The translations under genes were made by a program, and so were the position numbers. Below are positions 17,650-26,240 of a stretch of 33,934 nt of DNA, in pieces. Source of the DNA: Pseudomonadota bacterium (GTDB lineage Bacteria > Pseudomonadota > Alphaproteobacteria > Rhizobiales > Aestuariivirgaceae); contig JAEKFU010000002.1 in NCBI GenBank assembly GCA_016522385.1, positions 1 through 33,934 of the forward strand, read 5' to 3'. Each line of letters opens with the position of its first letter. The stretch's first letter is position 1. A model generated the notes under the pieces. The model searched no databases. It was given only the letters and a program-made list of their open reading frames with translations, and had not been told where the DNA came from.

Positions 17650-18758
17650 GTGAGCTGATGTTGACTGGTCCGGTACCGCAACCCGGTATTCTTGACATTG
17701 CGCCCTACGTCCCGGGAAAGAGTTCGGTCGAAGGCGCCGCTAGGGTGCACAAACTGTCGTCAAATGAATCGCCGCTCGGACCAAGCCCAGCCGCCGCTGC
17801 GGCTCACCGGTCACTCGCCGATCAATTGCACCTGTATCCCGATGGCAGCGCGGTTGGGCTGAGACTAGCGCTTGCCGCGCGCTACGGCTTGAACGCCGCC
17901 AATATCGTGTGCGGCGCCGGGTCCGACGAACTGCTCTCCCTGTTGGCACGGGCCTATCTTGGCCCGGGTGATGAGGCGATCTACTCGCAATTTGGTTTCC
18001 TCCTATACCCGATCGCCATCAAGACGAGCAGTGCAAAGCCGGTTGTTGCACCGGAGATCGAACACACGGCGAATGTCGACGAAATCATCAAATGCGTGAG
18101 CAAGCGCACTCGCATGGTGTTTCTGGCTAACCCCAATAACCCGACGGGCACCTATATGGCGATCGACGAGGTGCGCCGCTTGCATGCTGCGTTGCCTGAA
18201 GAGTGTCTTCTGGTGCTTGATGCAGCCTATGCCGAATATGTCCGCCGCAACGATTATGAAGCGGGAATTGAACTGGTGGCAACGACGCCGAATGTCGTTA
18301 TGACCAGGACCTTCTCCAAAGCCTATGGGCTCGCGGGTCTCCGACTGGGTTGGGCTTACTGCCCACCGGCGGTCGCCGACACGCTCAATCGAATCCGCGG
18401 CCCGTTCAATGTCTCGCTGCCGGCAATTGCAGCTGGTATTGCAGCGGTTGAAGACACCGACCATCTACAGGATGCCATTACCCATAACGATACCTGGCTA
18501 CCCTGGTTGGAGTGCGAGTTGACAGCGCTAGGCTTGGACGTGACGCCCAGCGTCGGCAATTTTCTACTGGTTCACTTTGGAAACGAGCCAGGATGCACCG
18601 CGTACGATGCTGACGCGTTCTTGAGCGCACGGGGTTTGATTTTGCGCCGCCTCGACGCCTACGGCCTACCTGACGCATTGCGGTTGTCGATCGGTGCTGA
18701 GGAAGCGAACAAAGCCGTCTTAGCTGCGCTCAAGGAATTTCTGCAGAAGGCAGCCTGA
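17646..18758 (+). CDS. hisC: Histidinol-phosphate / aromatic aminotransferase
   Basis: [46 protein letters not shown] (PLP lysine). GTG start overlaps the chorismate mutase stop by 4 bp. Confidence 0.93.
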   Translation: MSELMLTGPVPQPGILDIAPYVPGKSSVEGAARVHKLSSNESPLGPSPAAAAAHRSLADQLHLYPDGSAVGLRLALAARYGLNAANIVCGAGSDELLSLLARAYLGPGDEAIYSQFGFLLYPIAIKTSSAKPVVAPEIEHTANVDEIIKCVSKRTRMVFLANPNNPTGTYMAIDEVRRLHAALPEECLLVLDAAYAEYVRRNDYEAGIELVATTPNVVMTRTFSKAYGLAGLRLGWAYCPPAVADTLNRIRGPFNVSLPAIAAGIAAVEDTDHLQDAITHNDTWLPWLECELTALGLDVTPSVGNFLLVHFGNEPGCTAYDADAFLSARGLILRRLDAYGLPDALRLSIGAEEANKAVLAALKEFLQKAA

Positions 18759-18762
18759 CCTT

Positions 18763-19692
18763 ATGACAAAACCCATGTTTGAACGGGTGGCCTTGCTCGG
18801 CCTCGGATTGATCGGTTCATCGCTTGCCCATGCGATGCGCAAGCACGATCTGGCCGGTCATATCAAAGGTCATGCCCGCAGTGCTGCGACGAGGATTGAG
18901 GTTGAAAGGCTCGGCTTTGCCGACAGTGTCCACGAGGATCCGGCAGAAGCCGTAGAGAATGCCGACCTGGTTATTCTTTGCGTACCGGTCGGTGCGTGTG
19001 GAGCCGTCGCCAGGTCGATTGCCGGGGGCCTCAAGCCGTCAGCGATTCTGACGGACGTTGGTTCGGTGAAGGCCAGTGTGGTGCGTGATGTATCGCCCCA
19101 TGTACCGGACGGCGTGCATTTCATTCCAGGTCACCCGATTGCCGGCACGGAGCAATCCGGTCCCAATGCCGGATTCGCCGAACTCTTCGTTAATCGTTGG
19201 TGCATATTGACGCCACTGCCAGACACTGATGCTGGCGCCATCAAGGCGCTAACGGCATTCTGGCGGGCCTGCGGTTCTGAAGTCGATCAAATGTCAATAG
19301 AACACCATGACATGGTGCTTGGCATCACCAGCCATTTGCCGCACCTGATCGCCTATAGCATCGTCTCAACAGCCGCTGACCTTGAGGATGTCACCAAATC
19401 CGAGGTGATCAAGTATTCCGCTGCGGGATTTCGAGATTTCACCCGCATCGCCGCGTCCGACCCGATCATGTGGCGCGATGTTTTCTTGACCAACAGGGAC
19501 GCGGTGCTTGAACTCCTGTCGCGATTTTCCGAAGATCTGTCGGCTCTGCAAAAAGCCATCCGTTGGGGTGATGGCGACCATCTAATTGAACTGTTCACCC
19601 GGTCGCGGGAAATTCGCCGTGGCATCATCGCTGCCGGTCAGGATACCGCGGCGCCTGACTTTGGCCGCCTGCCGTCAACGTCCTCAGAATAG
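18763..19692 (+). CDS. tyrC: Prephenate/arogenate dehydrogenase family protein
   Basis: VALLGLGLIGSSLAHAMRKHDLAGHIKGHARS (NAD-binding), TDVGSVKASVV, FIPGHPIAGTEQSGPNAGFAELFVNRWCILTP. Confidence 0.93.
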   Translation: MTKPMFERVALLGLGLIGSSLAHAMRKHDLAGHIKGHARSAATRIEVERLGFADSVHEDPAEAVENADLVILCVPVGACGAVARSIAGGLKPSAILTDVGSVKASVVRDVSPHVPDGVHFIPGHPIAGTEQSGPNAGFAELFVNRWCILTPLPDTDAGAIKALTAFWRACGSEVDQMSIEHHDMVLGITSHLPHLIAYSIVSTAADLEDVTKSEVIKYSAAGFRDFTRIAASDPIMWRDVFLTNRDAVLELLSRFSEDLSALQKAIRWGDGDHLIELFTRSREIRRGIIAAGQDTAAPDFGRLPSTSSE

Positions 19693-20709
19693 CACGGGAT
19701 GCCGGCCGAGCTTAAGCGGCCCCCAAAACAGTTCACCGTTCTTCATTCGCAAATCCGCCGCGACACCATTGCCTCGGTCGAACAGGCCTAGAAGGGTCTG
19801 CGCCGCTCTTGCCTTCGACGCCGTGAGAACCTCTTGGGCCTGAAGCCTTGTCAGCAGCGCATCAAGTCTGTTTACCCGAGTCTTCAACGAACCCTCAAGA
19901 TAGCCGCTTGCTTTGATTTTGATCTCCCCTTTCGCTGCCAGTTGCGTATCGCCATAGGTTGCCACAAATTCTTCGACATTGAACTGTGTTGCAAGTTCCG
20001 CAGCCGCCTTCATCCATTCGTTGACATTACGGGTCGACTTTCTTGGCACGTTGTCGGCCGCCATTGTTCCTGCCACGGCATCAAGATAGAGGTCATCTTG
20101 TGCATCGGTCCGGATGGCCACGCCGGTAAGGTCAATTGTTAGATTAATCTTGTGTTGTTCACCACGCTCAAACCGGCTCCGAAGACGCGCCGTGTGCAGC
20201 CGAGCGTGCTCAAGGCCGGCTTGTTGAACGACAATTCGCGACAGAACCGCTTCGGCACGCAGCGATGTGGCCGATTCCATAACGATGTCGACCCTAGCGT
20301 CCGGCTGGACGATCTCGATTGGCGCCGCCAGCTTGTCATTGTCAACGATGATCGGGCCTTCGAGTTCGACCACAATTGTCCTGAGAAAGGGTGCCCGCAC
20401 GGACGCAGTCAACTGTTTCGGGGTTACCTTTGTCCGTCCGCGGCTTAGATGCAGAACCGGGCCGGAACAGTCAAGCTGAATTCGGAACGGATACCCGCTC
20501 CAGGTCTCATCCAGGCATGTTAGCGCCGGCTTTTCTGCACGGAGCTCTTGCTGGTCCTTGAATGCGCTACGTGCTTTTCCGACCGACCAGTACCAGCCAG
20601 CCGAAAGCGCGGCAAATAGCGCCAGCACCGTAAGCGCCGGCCAGATCGACTTCCACGGGATGGGCATTGCGGATGCAGGCCTGTTGTTGCTATCTGCGGC
20701 ACGCGACAT
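19684..20709 (-). CDS. DUF2125 domain-containing protein
   Basis: N-terminal TM segment, ETWSGYPFRIQLDCSGPVLHLSRGRTKVTPKQLTASV...; typical neighbour of tyrC in Hyphomicrobiales. 3' end overlaps tyrC by 9 bp (convergent). Confidence 0.85.
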   Translation of the reverse strand: MSRAADSNNRPASAMPIPWKSIWPALTVLALFAALSAGWYWSVGKARSAFKDQQELRAEKPALTCLDETWSGYPFRIQLDCSGPVLHLSRGRTKVTPKQLTASVRAPFLRTIVVELEGPIIVDNDKLAAPIEIVQPDARVDIVMESATSLRAEAVLSRIVVQQAGLEHARLHTARLRSRFERGEQHKINLTIDLTGVAIRTDAQDDLYLDAVAGTMAADNVPRKSTRNVNEWMKAAAELATQFNVEEFVATYGDTQLAAKGEIKIKASGYLEGSLKTRVNRLDALLTRLQAQEVLTASKARAAQTLLGLFDRGNGVAADLRMKNGELFWGPLKLGRHPVLF

Positions 20710-20735
20710 TGCGACCGCAAGCGGAATGAGGTGAC

Positions 20736-21260
20736 ATGGTGCAGGAGTTTTGGGTTTTTGGCTACGGCTCTTTGATGTGGCGCCCCGGCTTCGATTATAT
20801 TGAACGCGAGCAAGCGTTACTGCGCGGCATGCACCGGGGATTGTGTATCTACTCGCACGTTTACCGTGGTACGCCGGATCGGCCAGGCCTGGTGATGGGG
20901 CTCGATCGTGGCGGCGCGTGCCGCGGCATCGCTTTTCGCGTTGAGCCCGACCGCTGGCCTGACACCGTTAGGTATCTGCGTGCCCGCGAGCAGGTCACGA
21001 TGGTCTACCTTGAAAAAACCGTCAAAGTGGCTTTGATGACGCAGCCTTGCCGCCGGGTTTCGGCGCTGACGTACATCGTCGACCGCACCCATCCACAATA
21101 TGCCGGCAAGCTCAGTCTTGAGGATCAAATCGCCTTGATTCGCCAGGGACATGGTCAAGCGGGACCGTGCCACGAATATGTCATCTCGATTAATGAGCAC
21201 ATTCGTGACATGGGCATGCGCGACGGCACAATGGAATACCTGTGCGCCGAGCTGCCGTAA
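20736..21260 (+). CDS. ChaC-like gamma-glutamylcyclotransferase
   Basis: VFGYGSLMWRPGFDYIEREQALLRGMHRGLCIYSHVYRGTPDRPGLVMGLDRGGACRGIAFRV. Confidence 0.93.
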   Translation: MVQEFWVFGYGSLMWRPGFDYIEREQALLRGMHRGLCIYSHVYRGTPDRPGLVMGLDRGGACRGIAFRVEPDRWPDTVRYLRAREQVTMVYLEKTVKVALMTQPCRRVSALTYIVDRTHPQYAGKLSLEDQIALIRQGHGQAGPCHEYVISINEHIRDMGMRDGTMEYLCAELP

Positions 21261-21261
21261 T

Positions 21262-21311
21262 CTAGAGCGTGTCTTTCTCATATGGAACCGTTTGAGAAAG
21301 ACACGCTCTAG
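21262..21311. repeat. Perfect CTAG-bounded palindrome (19-bp stems, 12-nt loop), possible bidirectional terminator
   Basis: CTAGAGCGTGTCTTTCTCA-TATGGAACCGTT-TGAGAAAGACACGCTCTAG begins 1 bp after the ChaC stop codon. Confidence 0.9.
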
Positions 21312-21326
21312 GCGTATGCCCTAAGA

Positions 21327-21776
21327 TCAGGTCGTCAGTGCCGGCGCGGCGCAATGCAAATCGTTGTCGGTCAGCAAACTGAGCTGCAATTCGGTAACGC
21401 TGTGAATTTCAACCGATTGACGCGACCTGGCATCGGCAACCAAGCCGGCGCGCAAGTCATCGCAAATACGACCAGCTTCCAAATGGTTTTCCGCCAGCAA
21501 ATGAACATGGACTTCATCCACCACGGATCGTGCGGAAAACCTGCCTTTGAGATGGCACAAGGGTTGCGAAAGGTCGACGGCCACAGGAACGAACTGGCAA
21601 TCTGAAATTCGGCGCACCGAAAGATAGACCGCATCGGGCAATACCGGACAGTGCCGTGCCGGGTAGACGCTGTGGATGTAGCGGCGGCCTGACGCGCCAT
21701 ACCAGTACCAGAACCGGTCAGTCAATTCAGGGTCACTGTTGATGAATGCGGGGCGGGGCTGAAAAGAAGTTTGCAT
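21327..21776 (-). CDS. Uncharacterised protein (149 aa), candidate SOS-regulated gene
   Basis: ATG at 21776: MQTSFQPRPAFINSDPELTDRFWYWYGASGRRYIHSVYPARHCPVLPDAVYLSVRRISDCQFVPVAVDLSQ...; -35/-10 promoter and LexA-like box immediately upstream. The track ORF starts at TTG 21812, which would place the promoter inside the coding region. Confidence 0.75.
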   Translation of the reverse strand: MQTSFQPRPAFINSDPELTDRFWYWYGASGRRYIHSVYPARHCPVLPDAVYLSVRRISDCQFVPVAVDLSQPLCHLKGRFSARSVVDEVHVHLLAENHLEAGRICDDLRAGLVADARSRQSVEIHSVTELQLSLLTDNDLHCAAPALTT

Positions 21777-21778
21777 TG

Positions 21779-21793
21779 GAACAAAAGTAGAAC
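21779..21793 (-). promoter_or_regulatory. Putative LexA (SOS) box GTTC-TACTTTT-GTTC
   Basis: Perfect match to the alphaproteobacterial GTTC-N7-GTTC direct repeat; overlaps the -10 and ends 2 bp upstream of the ATG at 21776. Confidence 0.75.
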
Positions 21794-21812
21794 ATTCTTG
21801 TGCGCCTGTCAA
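21784..21812 (-). promoter_or_regulatory. Putative sigma70-type promoter: -35 TTGACA, 17-bp spacer, -10 TACTTT
   Basis: Minus strand reads TTGACA GGCGCACAAGAATGTTC TACTTT TGTTCCA ATG. Confidence 0.6.
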
Positions 21813-21828
21813 TCAAAAGAATAGGTGC

Positions 21829-22099
21829 CTAGGGTCAGGACTCATTGATTTCATCCATTCTGCGCGAGCAGATTTGCCTGCTGAGCAGGCAGGCAGGCGC
21901 AGGAAACCCGGCCGGTTTTCAAGCCTGTCTTACGCACGCAGGAGGCAAATCTGCCGCGCCCACAGGGTTTGGCCCTGAGGGCCGCCTGCAGGCAAACAAT
22001 GCTCGATAAGGCAGAAAGCCTTATCTTGCGCTTGTTTCCCAGCATTCGAGCCCTCACGGCCAAACAGAATTGCATGAAATTAATGAGTCCTGACCCTAG
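21829..22099. mobile_element. 271-bp MITE-like element with terminal inverted repeats, no transposase
   Basis: Left end CTAGGGTCAGGACTCATTGATTTCAT (21829-21854) matches the reverse complement of the right end (22074-22099) at 25/26 positions. Internal hairpins include CGCGaGCAGATTTGCCT with AGGCAAATCTGCCGCG, and GATAAGGC-AGAAA-GCCTTATC. Confidence 0.8.
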
Positions 22100-22108
22100 T
22101 GCGGCCTG

Positions 22109-24481
22109 TCAGGCGCATTTTGAATAGTTGCACGACAGGCATGACGCACAACCTTCCTGAAACACCAAAGTCATCTCACCGCATTTGGGACATTGCCGTG
22201 TGCCCGGCGGCGGCCCGCCGACGACCTGTCTCTCGATCTGCTCGCCGGTATCATCACCATCTAGTCCAGTTGCCTGAGAACTCTTCAGGAAGCCCGTATC
22301 AAGCATGTGCTGCTCTATCACTCCGCCGATCGCTGCCAGCAGGCTCGGCACATATTTGCCGTTCATCCACTGGCCGCCACGCGGGTCGAATACCGCCTTG
22401 AGCTCCTCGACGACAAAAGATACATCGCCGCCGCGCCGGAATACCGCCGAGACCATCCGCGTCAGCGCGACGGTCCAGGCATAGTGCTCCATATTCTTGG
22501 AGTTGATGAAGATCTCAAATGGCCGGCGGTGACCGTCCTGGACGATATCGTTGATCGTAATGTAGATCGCATGATCCGAATCCGGCCATTTCAACTTGTA
22601 GGTGAACCCCGGTAACACGCCATGCCGTTCAAGCGGCTGCTTCATGTAAACGATGTCACCACCGGCATGACCGGCAACCGGCGGGCTCGGCGCCTCGAGC
22701 GGCAATGGCACCTGCGCGACCGATGGCACCGGTTCGGCACTCAGCACGGATCCAGTCACCTCGTTTGGCCGGTAGGTCGTGCAGCCCTTCAGGCCAAGGT
22801 CATAGGCCTGCTCATAGATCAGCCTAAAGTCCTCAAATTTGATATCCTCAGGACAATTGATGGTCTTTGAGATGGAAGAATCGACATGTGACTGCAAAGC
22901 CGCCTGCATCACCAGATGCTCGCGCGGCGACAGGTCCTGTGTGGTGACGAAATATTCCGGCAACGGTGTCGCATCACCGAACATATGGCGGTAGGCACGC
23001 ACAGCGTAATCTTCGACGGTCTCGGACCGGCGGGATCCATCGGCCAGCAGAACTTTGCGCTTGTATCTGTAGCTGAAAATCGGTTCCACACCGCTCGACA
23101 CATTGCCGGCAAACAACGAGATCGTTCCGGTTGGCGCAATTGATGTCAACAGTCCGTTTCGGCAGCCATGCTTTTCGATGGTCTGGCGAGTCGCCTTATC
23201 CAAATGTTGCACCCGACCTGACTGGACGAACAACTCCGCATCGAACAGTGGAAAAGCCCCTTTCTCTTTGGCAAGCGCCGCACTGGCCGTATAAGCAGCC
23301 CGTTCGATGAGGGACATCCAGCGGCCTGCCGTCTCGACGGCTTGTGGGCTACCATAACGCTCGCCAATCATTGCCAGCGCATCGGCAAGGCCGGTTACAC
23401 CCAATCCGATCCGTCGCTTGGCGCGGGCCTCATGGGCCTGTTCTTCGAGCGGATAATGAGACACATCAATTGCATCGTCCATCAGCCGGACAGCGACACC
23501 GACCGTCTCTGCAACAGCGTTTTCATCAAGTCTTGCACTTCTCGCAAAAGCATTGTCCACGAATCGCGGCAGATTTATCGACCCCAACAGGCAAGCGCCG
23601 TAGGGCGGCAGCGGTTGCTCGCCGCATGGGTTGGTCGCATGAATGGTCTCGCAATAGGCCAAGTTGTTGGCGCGATTAATCCGGTCGATAAAAATCACGC
23701 CGGGTTCGGCGTAGTCATAGGTCGCCCGCATGATCCTGTCCCACAGCGCCCGGGCCTGCACGGTCCTGTAGGTCTTACCATTGAAGACCAGCGGCCAATC
23801 CCCACCCGACTTCACAGCAGCCATGAATTCATCGCTCACCAACACCGACAGATTGAACATGCGTAACCGGCCGCCGTCCTCTTTGGCGGCGATGAATTCT
23901 TCGATATCAGGATGGTCGCATCGCATCGTGCCCATCATTGCGCCACGCCGCGAGCCGGCCGACATAATGGTCTTGCACATGCTGTCCCAAACATCCATGA
24001 AGCTCAATGGACCAGAGGCATCCGCACCGACGCCTTGTACGGCCGCACCTCTGGGCCTGAGAGTGGAAAAGTCGTGGCCGATGCCGCCGCCCATCTGCAT
24101 GGTCAACGCTGCTTCCTTCAGCCCCTGAAAAATACCCTCCATGGAATCATCGAGCGTGCCCATCACAAAGCAATTGAACAACGTCACCCGCCGTGCGGTC
24201 CTGGCGCCGGCAAGGATGCGGCCGGCCGGCAAGAACCGATAGCCGGCCAGGATGTCGTAGAACGCCTTGGACCAGCGCTTGCGCAGCTTTGGTTCTTCCG
24301 CTACAGCAACCGCATCGGCAACCCGCACCCATGTGTCGTCGACCGTGCGATCGACAGGCGTCCCATCGTCGGACTTGAAGCGGTATTTCATGTCCCAGAT
24401 CTCGTGCGCAATCGGATCAAGGGCGTTGTCAGGTGATTCTTTCATGATGCGCCAAACACAGTCCGCTAAGTCTTGCAACAT
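22109..24481 (-). CDS. nrdJ: Adenosylcobalamin-dependent (class II) ribonucleotide reductase
   Basis: MQMGGGIGHDFSTLRPRGA, ATNPCGEQPLPPYGACLLGSINLPRFV, SIAPTGTISLFAGNVSSGVEPIFSYRYKRKV, TSCPD-like C-domain, and terminal CPKCGEMTLVFQEGCASCLSCNYSKCA. Confidence 0.94.
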   Translation of the reverse strand: MLQDLADCVWRIMKESPDNALDPIAHEIWDMKYRFKSDDGTPVDRTVDDTWVRVADAVAVAEEPKLRKRWSKAFYDILAGYRFLPAGRILAGARTARRVTLFNCFVMGTLDDSMEGIFQGLKEAALTMQMGGGIGHDFSTLRPRGAAVQGVGADASGPLSFMDVWDSMCKTIMSAGSRRGAMMGTMRCDHPDIEEFIAAKEDGGRLRMFNLSVLVSDEFMAAVKSGGDWPLVFNGKTYRTVQARALWDRIMRATYDYAEPGVIFIDRINRANNLAYCETIHATNPCGEQPLPPYGACLLGSINLPRFVDNAFARSARLDENAVAETVGVAVRLMDDAIDVSHYPLEEQAHEARAKRRIGLGVTGLADALAMIGERYGSPQAVETAGRWMSLIERAAYTASAALAKEKGAFPLFDAELFVQSGRVQHLDKATRQTIEKHGCRNGLLTSIAPTGTISLFAGNVSSGVEPIFSYRYKRKVLLADGSRRSETVEDYAVRAYRHMFGDATPLPEYFVTTQDLSPREHLVMQAALQSHVDSSISKTINCPEDIKFEDFRLIYEQAYDLGLKGCTTYRPNEVTGSVLSAEPVPSVAQVPLPLEAPSPPVAGHAGGDIVYMKQPLERHGVLPGFTYKLKWPDSDHAIYITINDIVQDGHRRPFEIFINSKNMEHYAWTVALTRMVSAVFRRGGDVSFVVEELKAVFDPRGGQWMNGKYVPSLLAAIGGVIEQHMLDTGFLKSSQATGLDGDDTGEQIERQVVGGPPPGTRQCPKCGEMTLVFQEGCASCLSCNYSKCA

Positions 24482-24489
24482 AGCACAAT

Positions 24490-24504
24490 GTTCGCCTTTT
24501 GTAC
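24490..24504 (-). promoter_or_regulatory. LexA-like box upstream of nrdJ, one mismatch (plus strand GTTC-GCCTTTT-GTAC)
   Basis: Minus strand GTACAAAAGGCGAAC, 8 bp upstream of ATG 24481; shares flanking sequence with the box at 21779-21793. Confidence 0.45.
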
Positions 24505-24544
24505 CAGTATTTCTGACACTTCAGCAACGCGTCGTGCGTTGTGG

Positions 24545-25318
24545 TTAACGTTTCCTGCGGCCCTCAGCGACAAGGCGGGCCGTTGCCGTTTCGATGGCCG
24601 TTTCCAGTTGTGCCGAGTAATCCCGGCGCTTGAGACCGGCAGGGATTGCAGGAAGGAATTCCACGATGATTGTACCCGGATACCGCAGAAACTTGCGCCG
24701 GGGCCAGTACAGGCCGGAATTGAGCGCAAAAGGCACACACGGCACCCCAAGTTGTAGATAGAGCGCAGCCGCTCCTGGTTTGTAATCCGGTGGCGCATCG
24801 GGCGCCCGTCGTGTGCCTTCCGGAAAAATCAGTATCTGGCGGTTCTTGGCGATCGCTCTATTGGCGTAACCGATCAGACGCTTCAACCCCCCGGCCCCCG
24901 CCGCACGGTCCACCGGAAGCATTTGGAATTTCAGCGCAAACCAGCCAAAAACCGGGATCCAGGTAAGCTCTCGCTTGAGCACTACCGCCGGGTCATCAAG
25001 CAGCGGCAACAGGGCAAATGTTTCCCAGAATGACTGATGCTTGCCGGCAACCATTGCGGGCCCATGCGGAATGTGTTCGATGCCGCGCACCTCATGTCGC
25101 GTACCGACAATCAGTTTAAGCCACCATAAGGATGCCCTCGCCCAGACCTTGAGCGCCGCCATCGACCAGGCGCGCGGTGTCACATAGTAGAAACACCCGA
25201 ACACCAGAAAGGCGACCAAGTTGATGTAGAAGATAACGTTGAAGGCAAGAGAGCGGATAAACAACACCAGGTGGAAGCCCTCAAAAGATCGATCGCAAGA
25301 TCCGCATTGTGGCCACAC
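24545..25318 (-). CDS. 1-acyl-sn-glycerol-3-phosphate acyltransferase (PlsC family)
   Basis: GKHQSFWETFALLPLLDDPAVVLKRELTWIPVFGWFALKFQMLPVDR...IFPEGTRRAPDAPPDYKPGAAALYLQL. A GTG start near 25267 (VLFIRSLAFNVIFYINL) may be the true start. Confidence 0.93.
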   Translation of the reverse strand: MWPQCGSCDRSFEGFHLVLFIRSLAFNVIFYINLVAFLVFGCFYYVTPRAWSMAALKVWARASLWWLKLIVGTRHEVRGIEHIPHGPAMVAGKHQSFWETFALLPLLDDPAVVLKRELTWIPVFGWFALKFQMLPVDRAAGAGGLKRLIGYANRAIAKNRQILIFPEGTRRAPDAPPDYKPGAAALYLQLGVPCVPFALNSGLYWPRRKFLRYPGTIIVEFLPAIPAGLKRRDYSAQLETAIETATARLVAEGRRKR

Positions 25319-26240
25319 GCGCCGTCATCAGGCAGATGAGTGTTGCCACAACCGGAATTACCGGGAACAGAAGATAATCCGCATAGCTCTTGTCGAACGG
25401 CCCGGCAAGAAGTTCACGCATAGCCGACAGGAGACCCCGGGCATTGCCCGTCGATCCCAACAGCAAGAACAGCCCAAACGTCAGCAGCGCACCGAAGAGG
25501 CCCGTCACACCGGCCTTGAAGCCGGCGATGAAAAACCGCCGCTCGACTTGCCGTGCTATGAAACGGTCGCGGGCACCCACGAGATAGAGAACTTCCAGCA
25601 CCTCACGGCTCGTCTCCAGCGCCGCTCGAGTGGCAAACACCACCAGCGCAACAGATGCTCCGGCAATGATCAACAATACTGCCGCCCCGAGCCATCTAAG
25701 CGTCTGTGCCGTTGCTGTGAGCTCTTCCTGCCATTGCCGGTGAGTGTCCAGGCTCGCGCCTTTGACGTCGGCCTTTAGTCTCGCCGAAAGCTGCGCCAGA
25801 TCGGGCGGCGAACGCCGGTCAATCCGTGCCGCAATAAGTCGCGGTATCGGCAGTTCTTCAAGAATCCGGTTCTTGCCCAGCCAGGGTTCCAGAAGACGGG
25901 CGGCCTCGTCTTCACTCAAAACTGTCACGCCAGTAATACCTTGCGTCTGCTCGAGCAGCCGTGCGGCAATATCTGTTTGCTTTGTAATGTCCGCATCGAC
26001 AACCGGACGGATCTGCACGGTGATCTCGCCCGAGATGTCCGAAGTCCATTTGTCGACCGCCCGATTGATCAGCAACATCCCGCCGATCGCCAGACTTGCC
26101 AGATAACACATAACGGACATGGCAATCACCAAGGTGCCCAGCGGCACGTGCACTCTGGGCATGATGGCATTCTGGTGCTGTGGTACGCTGGCCAGCTTTG
26201 GGCTCTCGCTTACCTTTGCGCCTGCTTCGACACTGCTCAT
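25281..26240 (-). CDS. ftsX: Cell division protein FtsX (ABC permease)
   Basis: N-terminal TM segment then periplasmic domain, C-terminal TM bundle; overlaps ftsE by 4 bp. Confidence 0.93.
   Translation of the reverse strand: MSSVEAGAKVSESPKLASVPQHQNAIMPRVHVPLGTLVIAMSVMCYLASLAIGGMLLINRAVDKWTSDISGEITVQIRPVVDADITKQTDIAARLLEQTQGITGVTVLSEDEAARLLEPWLGKNRILEELPIPRLIAARIDRRSPPDLAQLSARLKADVKGASLDTHRQWQEELTATAQTLRWLGAAVLLIIAGASVALVVFATRAALETSREVLEVLYLVGARDRFIARQVERRFFIAGFKAGVTGLFGALLTFGLFLLLGSTGNARGLLSAMRELLAGPFDKSYADYLLFPVIPVVATLICLMTARVATMRILRSIF

Noticed and set aside
21851-22075. 74-aa minus-strand ORF inside the 271-bp element (MQFCLAVRARMLGNKRKIRL...)
   Set aside because: It lies entirely within the inverted-repeat element, has a composition that follows the hairpins and shows no recognisable domain; more likely a spurious ORF carried by repeat copies.
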